From positions 327,501 to 391,500 of the forward strand of contig CAUYUJ010019359.1 of the NCBI GenBank assembly GCA_963575745.1: 64,000 nucleotides of DNA, given 5' to 3'. This DNA is from Prorocentrum cordatum. Its lineage: Eukaryota > Sar > Dinophyceae > Prorocentrales > Prorocentraceae. This document shows, one piece after another, positions 51,497-63,841 of the stretch; positions within the stretch are counted from its first letter, which is position 1; each line of letters opens with the position of its first letter. The notes under the pieces were generated by a model. It saw only the letters and a program-made list of their open reading frames with translations, searched no databases and was not told the DNA's origin. The translations under genes were made by a program, and so were the position numbers.

Positions 51497-52046
51497 CAAT
51501 TACTCAAGACGAATACTACTCTCCCTCTTCCCCTGATGACGGCTTGAAGGGTTAGCCCCCCCCCCCCCCCCCGCGTATTGCTTTTTACACACAGGATTCC
51601 CCGGAGTTGGGTTTTCGCCTACATTTTTTCCTAAATGCTGCTCTCGCTGAGGCGCCGGCCTCATTTTCGGGCCCCGCTCGTTCCGAATCGTGTTCCCGCT
51701 ACAGCGCTGGCCTCGTTTCCGGGCTTCTGCTCGTTCCGAATCGTGCTCCCGCTGTAGCGCTGGCCTCATTTCCGCGCTTCCGCTCGTTCCGACTCGTGCT
51801 CCCGCTGCAGCGCTGGCGTCATTTCCCGTGCCATGCCACGGCATGCAATGCAATGCTAGGTTGATACTACGCTTTGCGGTGCTCTTCTACGCCATGCCAT
51901 GCCGTGCTCTACAATGCATCGCGTACCCTTTCGGGATCATTGCCCTGCTCGACACCCGACTGTGCGAGTAGAGAGGAGATCTACGCCATGGTAAGGGATG
52001 GGAGGGAGGGGTAGGATGTCAGATATGACGCGAGCGCACCTAGCTT
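51497..52046 (+). repeat. Segmental duplication, first copy
   Basis: About 545 bp repeated at 53487-54032 with roughly 90% identity by eye: CGAATACTACTCTCCCTCTT, CCGGAGTTGGGTTTTCGCCT, a minisatellite of about 53 bp (TCGTGCTCCCGCTGCAGCG), CCATGCCACGGCATGCAATG and GACGCGAGCGCACCTAGCTT. Confidence 0.85.
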
Positions 52047-53486
52047 GTCTCCTCCCCCTCCTCCTCCTACCCCTCCTCCTCCTCCTCCTCCTCCTCCGCC
52101 TCCTCCTCCTCCTCCTTCTCCTCCTCCTCCTCCTCCTCGTCGTCGTCGTCGCCCGCCGTGACGAAGCGCCACCTCGTCTCGCCAGCCCCCCCCCCCCGGG
52201 CCCCGCCCTGCGTTCACGCTGGCCCTGCATCATCGCACTCCCTGGCGTCGGGGAGGGGCAGCAGGAGGGAAAGACAAAAAACTGGCAGAGGGACAGACAT
52301 GGGCATCGTTTAGCCGACCCCTATCCCCATGAACGTACGTGGCCTGGGCCCCAATGGCCGATTGACCTCCTAGATGGGGATATAGGCCGTTCCCTTCGGG
52401 TTTCGAGGTGTGTGTGTGTGTGTGTATGTGCCCAACTGGGGTGCAAGGATGCTGGCGGCCTGGATGGGGATGGGGATGGGGATCGGTTGAAAAATGGACA
52501 GAAAGAGAGAGAGAGGGTCGGGAGAGAAATGGGAAACCCGCGACCTCCGCTTGCTGGAAGTGACAAGGTGCGCGAGATGATTGGCTGTCGTCCCCTCCCC
52601 CTTTTCCCCTGTCATGGAGGGGCCAAAATCCCGTTGGAAGGGGGGGTCCGAAAGCCTTCCAACGCATCTCTGGGGCACTCAGAGCGTCTAAATTCACATA
52701 TGCCTTCTACGACGGCTAAAGAAGGGCCTCAACACGCTAGAGAGGCGTCAAGAGCATCCAAGATGGCCTCAAGACGGCCAAAAACGCGCCGAAGACGCCC
52801 CAAAAGGACACCAATACGCATACGGATACAATCCCGGATCAAGCGAGTCGACATCTGCCGCTGTACGGCGGTGCGGTGCGTCGCAGTGATAAACCCCCCG
52901 GAGGCGACGAACACCGGGTCTTCTCATTCTCCGTCATCCGCTCTGCATCTCCCTCGCCACCCCTGCGCACCTGATCAAGCAGCGCAGCACAGAAGCAACG
53001 CTAGCCGCCTGAAAGCACATCTGGCCGCCAGTTCCGGCGATCCCCGCCACCCATGTCTGGACGAGCGCGCTCCCCTACCCGCAGGAGGTAAGCACTCGCG
53101 AGTGGCCTGGACCCGCCGCGGGGGATCCACGATCCACTACGACGGGGCGAGAGCGTGGCTTTTGCTCTGACGTTTTGAAAGCAGGCGCCCTGCGAGCAGC
53201 GGCACGCGCCCGGCGATTGCCGCCCGCCTCCGCGAGAGCAGGCGGCCCGCCGTGCGCGGCGCGCGCGCACCTCTCCGAGTCCTCGGGCCGCCGCCCCTCG
53301 GGGGCACGCTTGCGCGGCCCCGGCCGCAGGGGGGCGCGCGGGGTGCGATCCTCGAGTGCGCCCCCCCCGTGGCGACGTGCGCGCTCCCCACCGGGCCCTC
53401 CCTCCCCTCCTCCCCCCTCCCCTCCCCTCCCCTTCCCCTCCGAGCTCCCAAACATCTCGCGCCTCCAGAGGTGACACCTCCCCTCC

Positions 53487-54032
53487 ACAATTACTCAATA
53501 TGAATACTACTCTCCCTCTTCCCTCTGATGACGGTTTGAAAGTGGCCGACCCCCCCCCCCCCCGCGCGTACTGTTTTGTTACGCACAGGTTTCCCCGGAG
53601 TTGGGTTTTCGCCTGCATTTTTTCCAAAATGCTGCTCTCGCTGAGGCGCCGGCCTCATTTTCGGGCCTCGTTCCGAATGGTGCTCCCGCTGCAGCGCTGG
53701 CCTCATTTCCGTGCCCGCTCGTTCCGAATCGTGCTCCCGCTGCAGCGCTGGCCTCATTCCCGCGCTTCCGCTCGTTTCGACTCGTGCTCCCGCTGCAGCG
53801 CTGGCGTCATTTCCCGTGCCATGCCACGGCATGCAATGCAATGCTCGGTTGATGCTACGCTTTGCGGTGCTCTTCTACGCCATGCCATGCCGTGCTCTAC
53901 AATGCACCGCGTACCCTTTCGGGACCATTGCCCTGCTCGACATCCGACTGAGCGAGTAGAGAGGGGATCTGCGCCATGGTAAGGGAAGAGAGGGAGGGGT
54001 AGGATATCAGATATGACGCGAGCGCACCTAGC
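53487..54032 (+). repeat. Segmental duplication, second copy
   Basis: Partner of 51497-52046, in direct orientation 1.99 kb downstream. Open frames across it shift between the copies, so it is not coding. A unit of about 85 bp (GTGAAAAAGGGCTTCCCCTC ... GAGGTGACACCTCCCC) follows three times at 54035-54290, with a partial copy at 53425-53485. Confidence 0.85.
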
Positions 54033-54439
54033 TTGCCCCTCCCCCTCCCCCCTCCCTCTCCGTGAAAAAGGGCTTCCCCTCTGCGCTCCCAAAAATCGCG
54101 CGCCTCCAGAGGTGACACCTCCCCTCCCCCTTCCCCTCTCCCCTCCCCTTCGTGAAAAAAGCTTCCTCTGCGCTCTCAAAAACGGCGCGCCGCCAAAGTT
54201 GACACCTCCCCTCCCCCCTCCCCTCTCACTATCCCCTTGGTGAAAAAGAGGCTTCCCCTCTGCGCTTTCAAAATTCGTGCGCCTCCATAGGCGGCATACA
54301 CTGCTGCCATCACCAGCCGTGAAGGCGAGTGCCCCCCCAGGAGGCCAAAACATGCGAAAGCAAAGGAATGGTGGCAAGATCGGTGTCTTTTCGGGCGTAG
54401 CCCGATTTGGTTTTCGCGAAGTGGACTGATAGTCTAACT

Positions 54440-55010
54440 GGCGAAATGGGAGTCGCACCTGGTAACAGGCCGCTTTCGGCAGCCACCTGCGCATCCCGTA
54501 GCGCAACCAGTAACCAGTAGCAGGCATCTTTGTATGTTCGGCATACGAAGAGCACAACCTGCTACGCAACCTTTAGAAATTCAGGTCAGAAACATCCGGC
54601 GCATTCAATAGCAGGCCTTTTCGTGACCGGCAGCTGAAAGCGCAACCTAGCGCAACCAATCGCAGACTGGTTATCTTCGGCAGCCGAGAGCGCAACATAT
54701 GGCGATAGCAATTGCAAACCCGTGCAACTTCGGCAGACGACGGCGCAACTTATGGTGCAACCGGAAGAAGACTGGTAGATTGCGGCCGATGAGGGCGTAA
54801 CTTGTGGGATGGCAAACATAGCAAGCCCACCTACATTCGGAGGCCGCTTACGAAAATCATGCCGCGACCAACAGCGGGTCTCTCTGTTCGGCCGCCGAGA
54901 GCGCAATGCACGGACCCACTAATAGCACCGCTGTGCTGTCGGACGCCGATACCGCAACCCATGACGCAAGCAACCACGAGCAGTTGGCTGTCCGGCCTCC
55001 GGGACCACAA
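54440..55010 (+). repeat. Degenerate satellite, unit of about 70 bp
   Basis: Repeated TTCGGCAGCCGAGAGCGCAA and ATGGCGCAACCAATAGCAG motifs every 60-75 bp, about seven units, strongly diverged. Confidence 0.55.
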
Positions 55011-55151
55011 ACCTGCGGCGCACCCCACGCACGGCACGGCCTGTGGCCCGGGCCACGGGAGAGGCACAACCCCGTGGCCCAGGCCATCTGGGCGGCGAGA
55101 CCCGTGGCGCCACCGGGACGGCGCAGCCCGCGGCGCCTCCCAGACCCCCGA

Positions 55152-55312
55152 CGTCATGATTTTTTCATGACGCGACCCCCAAAAGTCCCGACCCACTACC
55201 TGGGACCGGCTCTTCATCCCGAGTCGTTTTTGGACGGTCCCGAGGCCCGGCGAGGGCCCCCGGAGGCCGAAAATAGCAAAAAACCTCCCGTCGTGATTTC
55301 TTCATGACCCGA
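55152..55312. mobile_element. GTCATGATTTTTTCATGAC-ended element
   Basis: Each end is itself a small hairpin (TCATGATTTTTTCATGA left; TCGTGATTTCTTCATGAC right). The interior (GAGGCCCGGCGAGGGCCCCC) is shared with 32379-32592, 45560-45660 and 47870-47960. Confidence 0.55.
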
Positions 55313-56647
55313 GGGGGTCTGGGCCCCGTGGCTCGCACCACCCCGACGGCGGCAGCGCAGGGATGCCCCCACCCGACGGCGCCGCGCACGGGGCCGCGCT
55401 CTCAGACCGGGGCCCGCCCCGCCGGGGCCGAAGGGCGGGGCCCCCAGCGCGGCGCGCCGCCTCCTCCTCCTCCTCCTCCTCCTCCTCCTCCTCCTCCTCC
55501 TCCTCCTCCCTCCCTCCTCCTCTCCTCCTCCTCCTCTCGCCCGTCCGAGCGGGCCCCGCCGGGAGGCCTCTCGGCGCCGCGCGCCGGCCGCGAGGCTCCG
55601 CCCCTCGCGCCGCCATCATCGCGCGGGCAGCGGCCCCCCCGCGCCGCCCTGAGCCGACGGCGCGTGCCGAGGTGCGGCGCGCGCCCCCGGAGCCGACGGC
55701 GTCCACGGTGGCACCGGCGGGGGAGGAGGGGAATATGGGAGGGGCCTCCCTCCCTGCCTCCCCTCGTCCTCGTCCTCCTCCTCCTCCTCCTCCTCCTCCT
55801 CCTCCTCCTCCTCCTCCTCGTCCTCCCTCCACTCGCGCGCATGGCCGAATGCAGGTGGGCGGGCGCATAGCGCGCCAGTCACAGGCTTAGTGGCACCTTA
55901 TATTGGCATGTATGTATATACATATATGTGTATATATGTATATATATATGTATATATATATATATAGATGTGTGTATGTGTGTATGTTACCTCTTTGCTG
56001 TGCTCAGGTGGACCAGTAGCCTCGAAGTCGATGAGCGAGCGAGCGTCCTCCCTCCAGGATCGAGGTGGGTTCTCCTGTTCTTTGGGCTCTAAAGGGAGGC
56101 CCGACTCCGGCCCGTGGATGGACCCCAGGAGGCGCGAGGGTGCTGGTCTTGAGCGGATTTCGGGGCGGCGTCTCTCTCCCGCCCCCCTCCGCGCCTTACC
56201 CAAAGCCCTGGCGCGGAGAAGGATGAGGAGAGGGAGGCGAGGGAGGAGAAGGAGGAAAGGATGGAGCAGGAGGAGGAGGACGAGGAGGAAAGGATGGTGG
56301 AGGAGGCGGAGGCAGAGGCATGAGTAGCGGGAGGGGGCGGAAGAGCAGCACGAGGGAGAGGGGAGGAGCTGCAGGGGCTGGAGCCAGGGGGGGTGGGCAG
56401 AAGCTGGGGAGGAACAGGGAGGACATGGCGGACGTGAAGCAGGATATGGCGCTGGGCAGGAAGCAAGACTACCCTGTAAGCGCGGCGACAGAGAGCATAC
56501 CATGAGATGCTGACGCAACTGGCATGCCATGAAAGTGCGCCCAGGCCGCCGCGCCCGGACCTGCCCGCGGCGCACCCGACCCGGGCAGAGCGGAGAGGGG
56601 GCCCCGCCGGCGGGAACGGCTGTCCCACGAGCGCCCGTTGGGCGTTG

Positions 56648-56806
56648 CGTCATGGGGGGGTCATACGTGGGGGGGGGGGCGAGAATGGTCCGAGAAGGTA
56701 CCCCAACGGTGCCTAAACGAGCCCCCCGGGGCTCCGGAGGGGCCCGAAAGGGGCACGTAAAAGGGGGCCGTTTCCGACCCCCCCCCATTTATGACCCCCC
56801 CCCCGT
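56648..56806. mobile_element. GGGGGTCATAMRTGGGGGG-ended element
   Basis: ATGGGGGGGTCATACGTGGG at the left and, inverted, GGGGGTCATAAATGGGGGGG at the right; GGCCCC-rich interior. Single copy in the window. Confidence 0.6.
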
Positions 56807-56880
56807 TGATCCACGCCCAAACCCGCCGAGGTGAGACCCCTGCCGGGCTGGCGCACGGAGTGGAGGACCGACGGCGACGC

Positions 56881-57060
56881 GGGCTACGGTCAACCGGTAT
56901 GAGAAGGATGGGCGATTCGGATGCGGGGGCCCTGGAAGCTTATCTCGAAGCTTTTCGAGCGGGGCGCGGCCAACGAAAATGGCCAAAGACGGACCGAGGA
57001 GGCAAGGATGCAAGGGTACCCTGGGAAGGTTGCGCATCCTTACTATGCGGGTTGACTGTA
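56881..57060. mobile_element. GTCAACC-ended element, copy 2
   Basis: Inverted ends GTCAACCGGTATGAGAAGG and GTCAACCCGCATAGTAAGG. Same interior as 45337-45515. The 85-codon frame across it is not conserved between the copies. Confidence 0.65.
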
Positions 57061-58329
57061 TCTATCATTGGGCGCCCCGACAGGAGCCCGGCGCGGCGCA
57101 TGCGTGGAGGAGGTGCCGCAAAAGAGGGCGAGCCAAGGTCGGGACAGTGGGGAAGGGGGGCCTGAGCATCCGCCACAAAGCGCGTGCCCCCCCCCCGCCT
57201 CCCCCAGGAGAGGCCGCGCTGGGGGTCGCAGTGGCGGGCTCGCCCCGCTAGCAGCCACGGTCGGCCTCTCCAAGCGACGGAACACCTCACTCCCGACGGT
57301 CGCGCCAAGCATGCGCGGGCCCCTGGGGCTATCCGCCCCTGTGCTCTCGGCACGCTGGGGCGCGCCAGACCGCTTGCTGGCGACCTGGCGTGGGTTCGGT
57401 GGTCTTTCCAAGGCCGACCCCCCCTTCCCTTTCTCTTTTTGGCCGACCCCCCCTTCCCTTTCTCTTTTTTTTGTTTTCTCGTCGGCGGCGAGGCAGAATG
57501 GCTGCACCAGCGATGGAGCTAAGCGGGGGCACCGAAAAGCGAACTGGCCAGCATGCAGGAGGGGGGAGAGGACGGACGGCCCGCCCCCCCCTTCCCACAG
57601 CCGCCCGCCGAAAACCGCCCCGCCCTGAATTGCTGCCCGGTGCCGCCCCTGAGCCTCAAGGCGGCTCCGAGACGCCCCCCGAGCGCCCCCCCCGTCAATC
57701 GGCAACGCTTCAGATGGCCCAAGACGACCCTCAGACGGCCCCAAGATAGCCCGAGAACCCCCCCGAAGGCAGCCACAGACCGCCCCGAGAGGGTTCCAGG
57801 ACGGCCCGAAGACCCAAGCCAGACACCCGCAAATGGTTCAGCAGAGCCTCCTCGTTCCTCCTGACGCGCCATCTTCATCTTCGAGATCCTCACTCTCCTC
57901 AATCCTCCCTCTCCTCCTCCTCCTCCTCCTCCTCCTCCTCCTCCTCCTCCTCCTCCTCCTCCTCCTCCTCCTTCTCCCTCCTCTCCTCCTCTTCCTCCTC
58001 CTCCTCCTCCATCCTCCTCCTCTCCTCCTCCTCTCCTCTCCTCCCTCCTCCTCCTCCTCCTCCTTCTCCTTCCTTCCTCCTCCTCCTCCTCCTTCTGCTC
58101 CTCCTCCTCCTCCTCCAACTCCTCCTTCTCCTCCCTGCTGCAAGCTCTTCAAGCCGAGAACATTCGGCTGCACTCTTTTCAGAACCGGCCCTGGGCAGTC
58201 TGCCTACTGCGCCCTGCGACCGTCTCAGATCGCGGAGCAATCTGAATGCTGCAGAGGCTGCGCATACCGCTGACGATTCTTGCTTCTTGCACTACTCGTT
58301 CCCCTTCCTGGCCTCCACCTCGTCGTCGT

Positions 58330-59045
<716 letters not shown>

Positions 59046-59626
59046 CGCAGCCTCATCGTCGCTGTCCTCATCATCCTCAGCTTGTTTGTCCCCCGTGGCT
59101 CTCTCTTGACACCCACCAATCCATGATCGAAGGGGCTGCTCTGAGGGACCCCCAAACTCCATCGACAACCTCCCCCCCGCACAAATACAATGGAGCCCGA
59201 AAGCCAGGACCGCCTTATTGGTGCAGGGAGGAGGCCCAGGTGCCTGGCTGCCCCTAAACCACCGCCCGCAGGCTGGTGGGCCGATCCTCCATCCGACCTC
59301 GGACCGAGGGGGAGGACAAACAGACAACAAACTATGATTCTGCGTTCTCCTTCACCCCCGCCTGATGCTCCCATGCCTGAGCCTACCTTTTCGCCGTCTC
59401 CTCAAAGGTGGCCTCATCAGGATCACAAAAAGCTTCCCTCGTGGGAGTCCCCTAGGCTATCATGGGGACCCTGCAGGCTGGCCCAAGAGGCTTTACAATC
59501 GTTGTCAGGTTCTCGAATGCTCGGCCTCAAGATCGCCGAAGACGACCCAAGAGGGCCCCAGATGAGCACACCACGGACCAAGGGAGCCTCGAGAGGAGCA
59601 CGGGACGACCCCAAGATGGCCCGAGA

Positions 59627-59834
59627 GAGAGTCGGGTCGGGCGAAAGGGGGGGATAGCAAAGGGGGGGTTTGAGAATCAGCTCACGTAGCTGATTTTCCC
59701 GGCGCCTCCCGGCGCCGGGATGCGCCCATGTATCGAGGAATGGGCCCCCTCGGTGAGGCCGAAACCAGCTGCATGCAGCAAATTTCGTATCCCCCCCCTT
59801 TCCCAATCCCCCCCTTTCGCCCGGCCCGAGAGAG
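59627..59834 (+). mobile_element. TCGGGTCGGGCG-ended element, copy 3 (TSD GAGAG)
   Basis: 198 bp (59632-59829), one mismatch in the right end (CCGGCCCGA), between two copies of GAGAG. It interrupts a GGCCC/AAGA-type degenerate repeat, not a gene. Confidence 0.85.
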
Positions 59835-59995
59835 ACGACCCGAGATGGCCTGCAAGGACCCCCGGAGGGCCTCCGAGGCGGCCCAAGGGAGAACCGGGGC
59901 CGCAGGGCGGCCTCCGAGAGGGCGCCCGGCTGCCCAAGGAGCGCCCCAGGACGGCCCCCAAGGGGAGCTCCCAAGACTGATGGGCCTCTTTTCCA

Positions 59996-60119
59996 CCACC
60001 ACCACCATAAGTTGGAGGGGGAGGGGGTCCTCCTCCTCCTCCTCCTCCTCTTCTTCGTCCTCCTCCTCCTCCTCGTCCTCCTCCTCCTTCCCCCCTCCAA
60101 CTTATGGTGGTGGTGGTGC
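59996..60119. mobile_element. CACCACCATAAGTTGGAGG-ended element
   Basis: Perfect inverted ends (ACCACCACCATAAGTTGGAG, about 26 bp) around a CTC-rich microsatellite. Confidence 0.7.
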
Positions 60120-60834
60120 AAAACACGCCCATCAAAGACTGCCCCGGACGGCAACCGAGAAGACCCCAAGTCAAAGAAGGATCCTATTTTTTTGGCGCGG
60201 CGAGAACGGGCGTTGGGGGGGGGGGGGGGGGGCGTGACGTAGCACCCGCCCCCCCCCCCTCCCCCCTCACACCGTGACACACTGTGATGCCAGACGCTCT
60301 GCGGCAGTGCCAGGGACGCACTGGGCGGGAAGGAGCGTTCCGTTATATAGAGGGGGGGGGGGAAGGGGAGCATAACGCGCGCTACGGCCCCAGAGGCCAG
60401 GAACGAAAACGTCCTGACAGGCCCAAGGCCTCTTCACGGCGCGCAGCTCCCTCCTCCTCTTCGGGTGCCCCGCTCGCGATCACGAGCGCGCAGCTCCCGC
60501 CGGAGCTCTGGAACGGCGCCTCCCGGGGCGCCCGAGAGCGCCCTCGGGGGCGCCCGAGGGGTTGGCTCGCAGACCATGGCCCGTGGCACGTGCGCGACCC
60601 CACGGGGGCCACGGGGACGCATTGACTCGAGGCGAGGGGGCCCTGATCTGGCGGGTGGCCTTGGGGGGTTACCGCCACGGGGGGTGAAGAAAAGGGCCCG
60701 AAAGGGGCCCGCTGCCGGCTCCAGCAGAGGCTCTCGAGGGCCCCTTCAGGGCCCTTCTCCTCAGCCCCTGTGTGGGTGAGTGCCAGGGTGGACGCAGTGG
60801 CCCTGGGCCTGCCTGGAAAATGACCCCAGTGCGA

Positions 60835-60990
60835 CCCTACCTAGAAGTTGGAGCCCCTAGGAAAGCAGCATCAGTTGCTATGCCATGCTATGCCATGCCA
60901 TGCTGCGCTATGCTATGCTATGCTATGCTATGCTATGCTATGCTATGCTATGCTGCGCTATGCTATGCTATGCTATGCTAAGCTATGCAG
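60835..60990 (-). mobile_element. Pentamer-array element, copy 4, truncated
   Basis: Tail end CCCTACCTAGAAGTTGGAGC followed by a TATGC array of about 100 bp that stops at 60990. The conserved head is missing. The same 11 bases (CCCCAGTGCGA) precede the tail here and at 15778-15788. Confidence 0.65.
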
Positions 60991-61089
60991 CTCGCGAAAC
61001 GCGCCCTCGGCCCTCCGTGCCCGCGCAGAGGGGCGCCGCGCGGGCCGACTGCTGCGCTGCCTCCCGGCACGGAGCGAATGCCTGCGCTG

Positions 61090-61272
61090 CTCCAGATTTC
61101 GTAATAAAAGGGGGGGGGTCTCAACCCTCCCAGACGAGAAGCTTTAGATCCCCCCCCCTTGGGAGAACCCTCCAAAACATCGTCCCCAGGCCCCCCCAGG
61201 CCCTCCAAGATAGCCTGGAAGAGACCCCCCACCCGGAATGAGACCCCCCTCCCTTTATGACGAAATCTGGAG
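61090..61272. mobile_element. CTCCAGATTTCGT-ended element
   Basis: Inverted ends CTCCAGATTTCGTAATAAAA and CTCCAGATTTCGTCATAAAG. The interior has two inverted GAGACCCCCC-type segments. 183 bp. Confidence 0.75.
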
Positions 61273-62145
61273 TACTTTTGCAGGGAGGCGTAGCGCTACC
61301 ACACTGGATTCCTCGACGGCTCGGGAAATCGCAGCCCACCAGCGTTGCCGCGTTCGACAGTGACAGACGCGGGCGTTTCGAGACGGCGACTCGCCGCCAA
61401 CGGCTCCGATCCATGCATCCCCTGGCTTCCCAGAGTGTGAACTTACAGACTCGTCTCGCCATGACCTGCGCCGGTGCAGTTGCCACTGCCCTCAATCTCC
61501 CCTCGTTCTCCCATTCTACCGTTCTCTGTCCATATCTCTCCCTCCCTTTCCTTCGTCTCTCCCCCTCTCCAAATTGTTTGCCTCTCCGTCTCCCTCTCTC
61601 CCACTCTCTCCACGGCCTCAGCACCACCCAGTAGGGTGAAGGCATCCGAATCTCCAGTGCAGACCTCCGAATGGAGTCATACCCCGCAACGCCTCATGGT
61701 TGCCAGTCAACCTGCCGACCACGATCGCGGAACTGCCCGCACTACCACCATCACGGCGCGGCGTGAGTGCGCTACCAGCCTTACTCAGATCCTGCGCAAC
61801 ACCCAGGGACAGTCAGGACACCGTCTCGACAGATTCCCAAGAACACAGATAGCTTGGAACGACCTTCATCAAGCCTTCCGATCGCCTGCTCACCGTGGGG
61901 ACTCCCCAAGCGCTACCAAGCGCGCCTCGGTGCTCACCGCTAGCACACCAGCGCTAGCCTCTCAGCGTTCTGAGTACGTCGCGAGAACTGCTGGCAACCC
62001 ATCCGTAGCTCTAACACTGGACCGCTGCGGGGGATGCCCCAGAGCGGCGCCCTTGGTTCACGGCGGTACCGAAGCGCGCATGCCAACCCGCACCTGCAGA
62101 CGGCGCCTGTTTTTCGTGTGCAGACGGGGAGGATGAGCACGGGGC
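61273..62145. other. No gene recognised
   Basis: Unique sequence of moderate GC. Frames of 100-220 codons exist on the plus strand, but their codons show no G/C-ending bias and no domain is visible. Confidence 0.45.
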
Positions 62146-63208
62146 AGGGGGGAGGGGGAGGAGGAGCAGGAGGAGGAGGAGCAGGAGGAGGAGGAGGAGG
62201 AGGAGGAGGAGGCGAGGAGGAGGAGGAGGAGGAGGAGGAGGAGGAGGAGGAGGAGAAGAATGGCCTGTTCACCACAGACCCGCTCTGCTACCCGGTCGGG
62301 GTCCTACGGACCGCGCCAAGGGGGTAGGAGCAGCTCCGCGGCGGGACCCGGACCAGACCTAAATCGATCTTGCGCGCTCTCTCCCCCTCTATCCCTCCCC
62401 CTCCCCCTCCCCCTCCCCCTCCCCCTCTTTCTCTCTCTCTCTCTCTCCTTCGTTTCCTCTCTTCTTTTCTCTTCCCTTTCTCTCTCTCTCTCTCCCTCTC
62501 TCTCTCTTTCTACTCTCTACTCTCTCTCTCTCTCTCTCTCTCTCGTACACCTTATCAAATCTGTCCTTCAATGTCTCGATCCTCCCTGCCCCCGCCATCG
62601 ACGCTCCTGGTGCTGTCCACCTCCTGGCACCAGCGCATGCCTGTCCCTCAAACTCCAAGCCCGAAGCTTTCATTACATGTCGCCGCCCGCTTTTCATCCC
62701 GATAGCGCTGACCAGAGGCCCCCCAACTGGGGTCCGAGCACATGGAATCAGAGGATCGCGCCGCATCGTCGATGCATCACTGGTACACGGGCTGTGCGTC
62801 GGCGACGTCGGCGGTGCATCGGCGATGCGGCGCAAAACTCCGACCCCATCTGATCTGATCCCATCCGCGAGGCCCAAACTCACTGCTCCTCCTCGTCCTC
62901 GTCCTCCTCCTCCTCCTCCTCCTCCTCCTCCGAACCTCCTCCTCCGAAGCTCCTACAACCGCCCTGTCAGAGGGACTCCAGGCGAGATTTCTGTGGAGCA
63001 GGTGGTGCTTGCAGGGCCTCTTCCACGAACGGAGACCCGCGCTCGGCGCTCGTCTCCTGCCGATGGTGTGGCGCAGGAGTGCAGGAGACAGGGAGAGAAG
63101 GGAACAGGGAGAGAGGAGAGAGAGGGAGAGAGAGAGAGAGGGGGAGAGACAGAGAGAGAGAGAGAGAGAGCTAGAGGAAAACCAAAAAAGCCAGAGAGAG
63201 AGAGAGAG

Positions 63209-63391
63209 AGACTGGGTAGTCGAAGCCAATCTGGCGCCAATCTGGCAGGCCCAATCTGGCAAACGGGGGCAATCTGGCGAGGGAGCCAACGCGAATCCAG
63301 TCTGGCGAATAACCCAAATCCTCCAATATGGCCAGGCCAGATTGGCCCTTGGGGCCCAATCCAGTCTGACAGTCTGGCCTTCGACTACCCA
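63209..63391. mobile_element. CTGGGTAGTCGAAG element in a GA microsatellite
   Basis: Inverted ends CTGGGTAGTCGAAGCCA / CTGGGTAGTCGAAGGCCA. GAGAGAGA continues on both sides, so the element landed in the microsatellite. The interior repeats CAATCTGGC. Confidence 0.7.
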
Positions 63392-63633
63392 GAGAGAGAG
63401 AGAGTGAGAAAGGGATAGGGAGAGAGAGAGAGGGAGGATAACACAAAAAGAGAGAGAGAGAGAGAGAGAGACAGAGGCCAGGGGGTAGGCCAGAGGGAGG
63501 GTGGGGCGGGAGGCGTGGGATAAGAGACAACATCACGGCGGGGGAGGACAGGGGCTCGGAGGAGCTGGGCGCACGAGGGCAGGAAGGCGGCCGGCTGGCT
63601 GGCTGGCTGGCTGGCTGGCTGGAGTTAGTGGCA

Positions 63634-63837
63634 GGAGATAGGGGAACGAAGAGTGACATCAACATAAAGCTCGGAGGTCCGCGCGGATTTCTCGGATACA
63701 CGCTGGACCCCTCTGGTGCTCCGGCGCCGCCCCCGGCGCGCTCCGCGCGCCAGGGAGGGGGGCCCAGCGCCGATCCGAGAACTCCGCGCGGACCTCCGAG
63801 TTGTTCTGTTTATGCCATTCTCCGTTCCCCTAGGAGA
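63634..63837 (+). mobile_element. Hairpin introner family, intact reference copy (TSD GGAGA)
   Basis: 194 bp (63639-63832) with ends TAGGGGAACG and the complement, between two copies of GGAGA. The arms carry CTCGGAGGTCCGCGCGGA; the loop is CGCGCTCCGCGCGCC. This is the cleanest copy of the family found in introns at 8434, 13809 and 14223. Confidence 0.8.
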
Positions 63838-63841
63838 AGAA

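Noticed and set aside
56896-57165. Frame of about 90 codons starting MRRMGDSDAG
   Set aside because: Most of it is the GTCAACC-ended element; the frame is not kept in the other copy at 45337-45515.
59190-59657. 155-codon plus-strand frame with a good start context
   Set aside because: Mixed third positions, proline-rich, and its end runs into the GGCCC repeat and an element copy.
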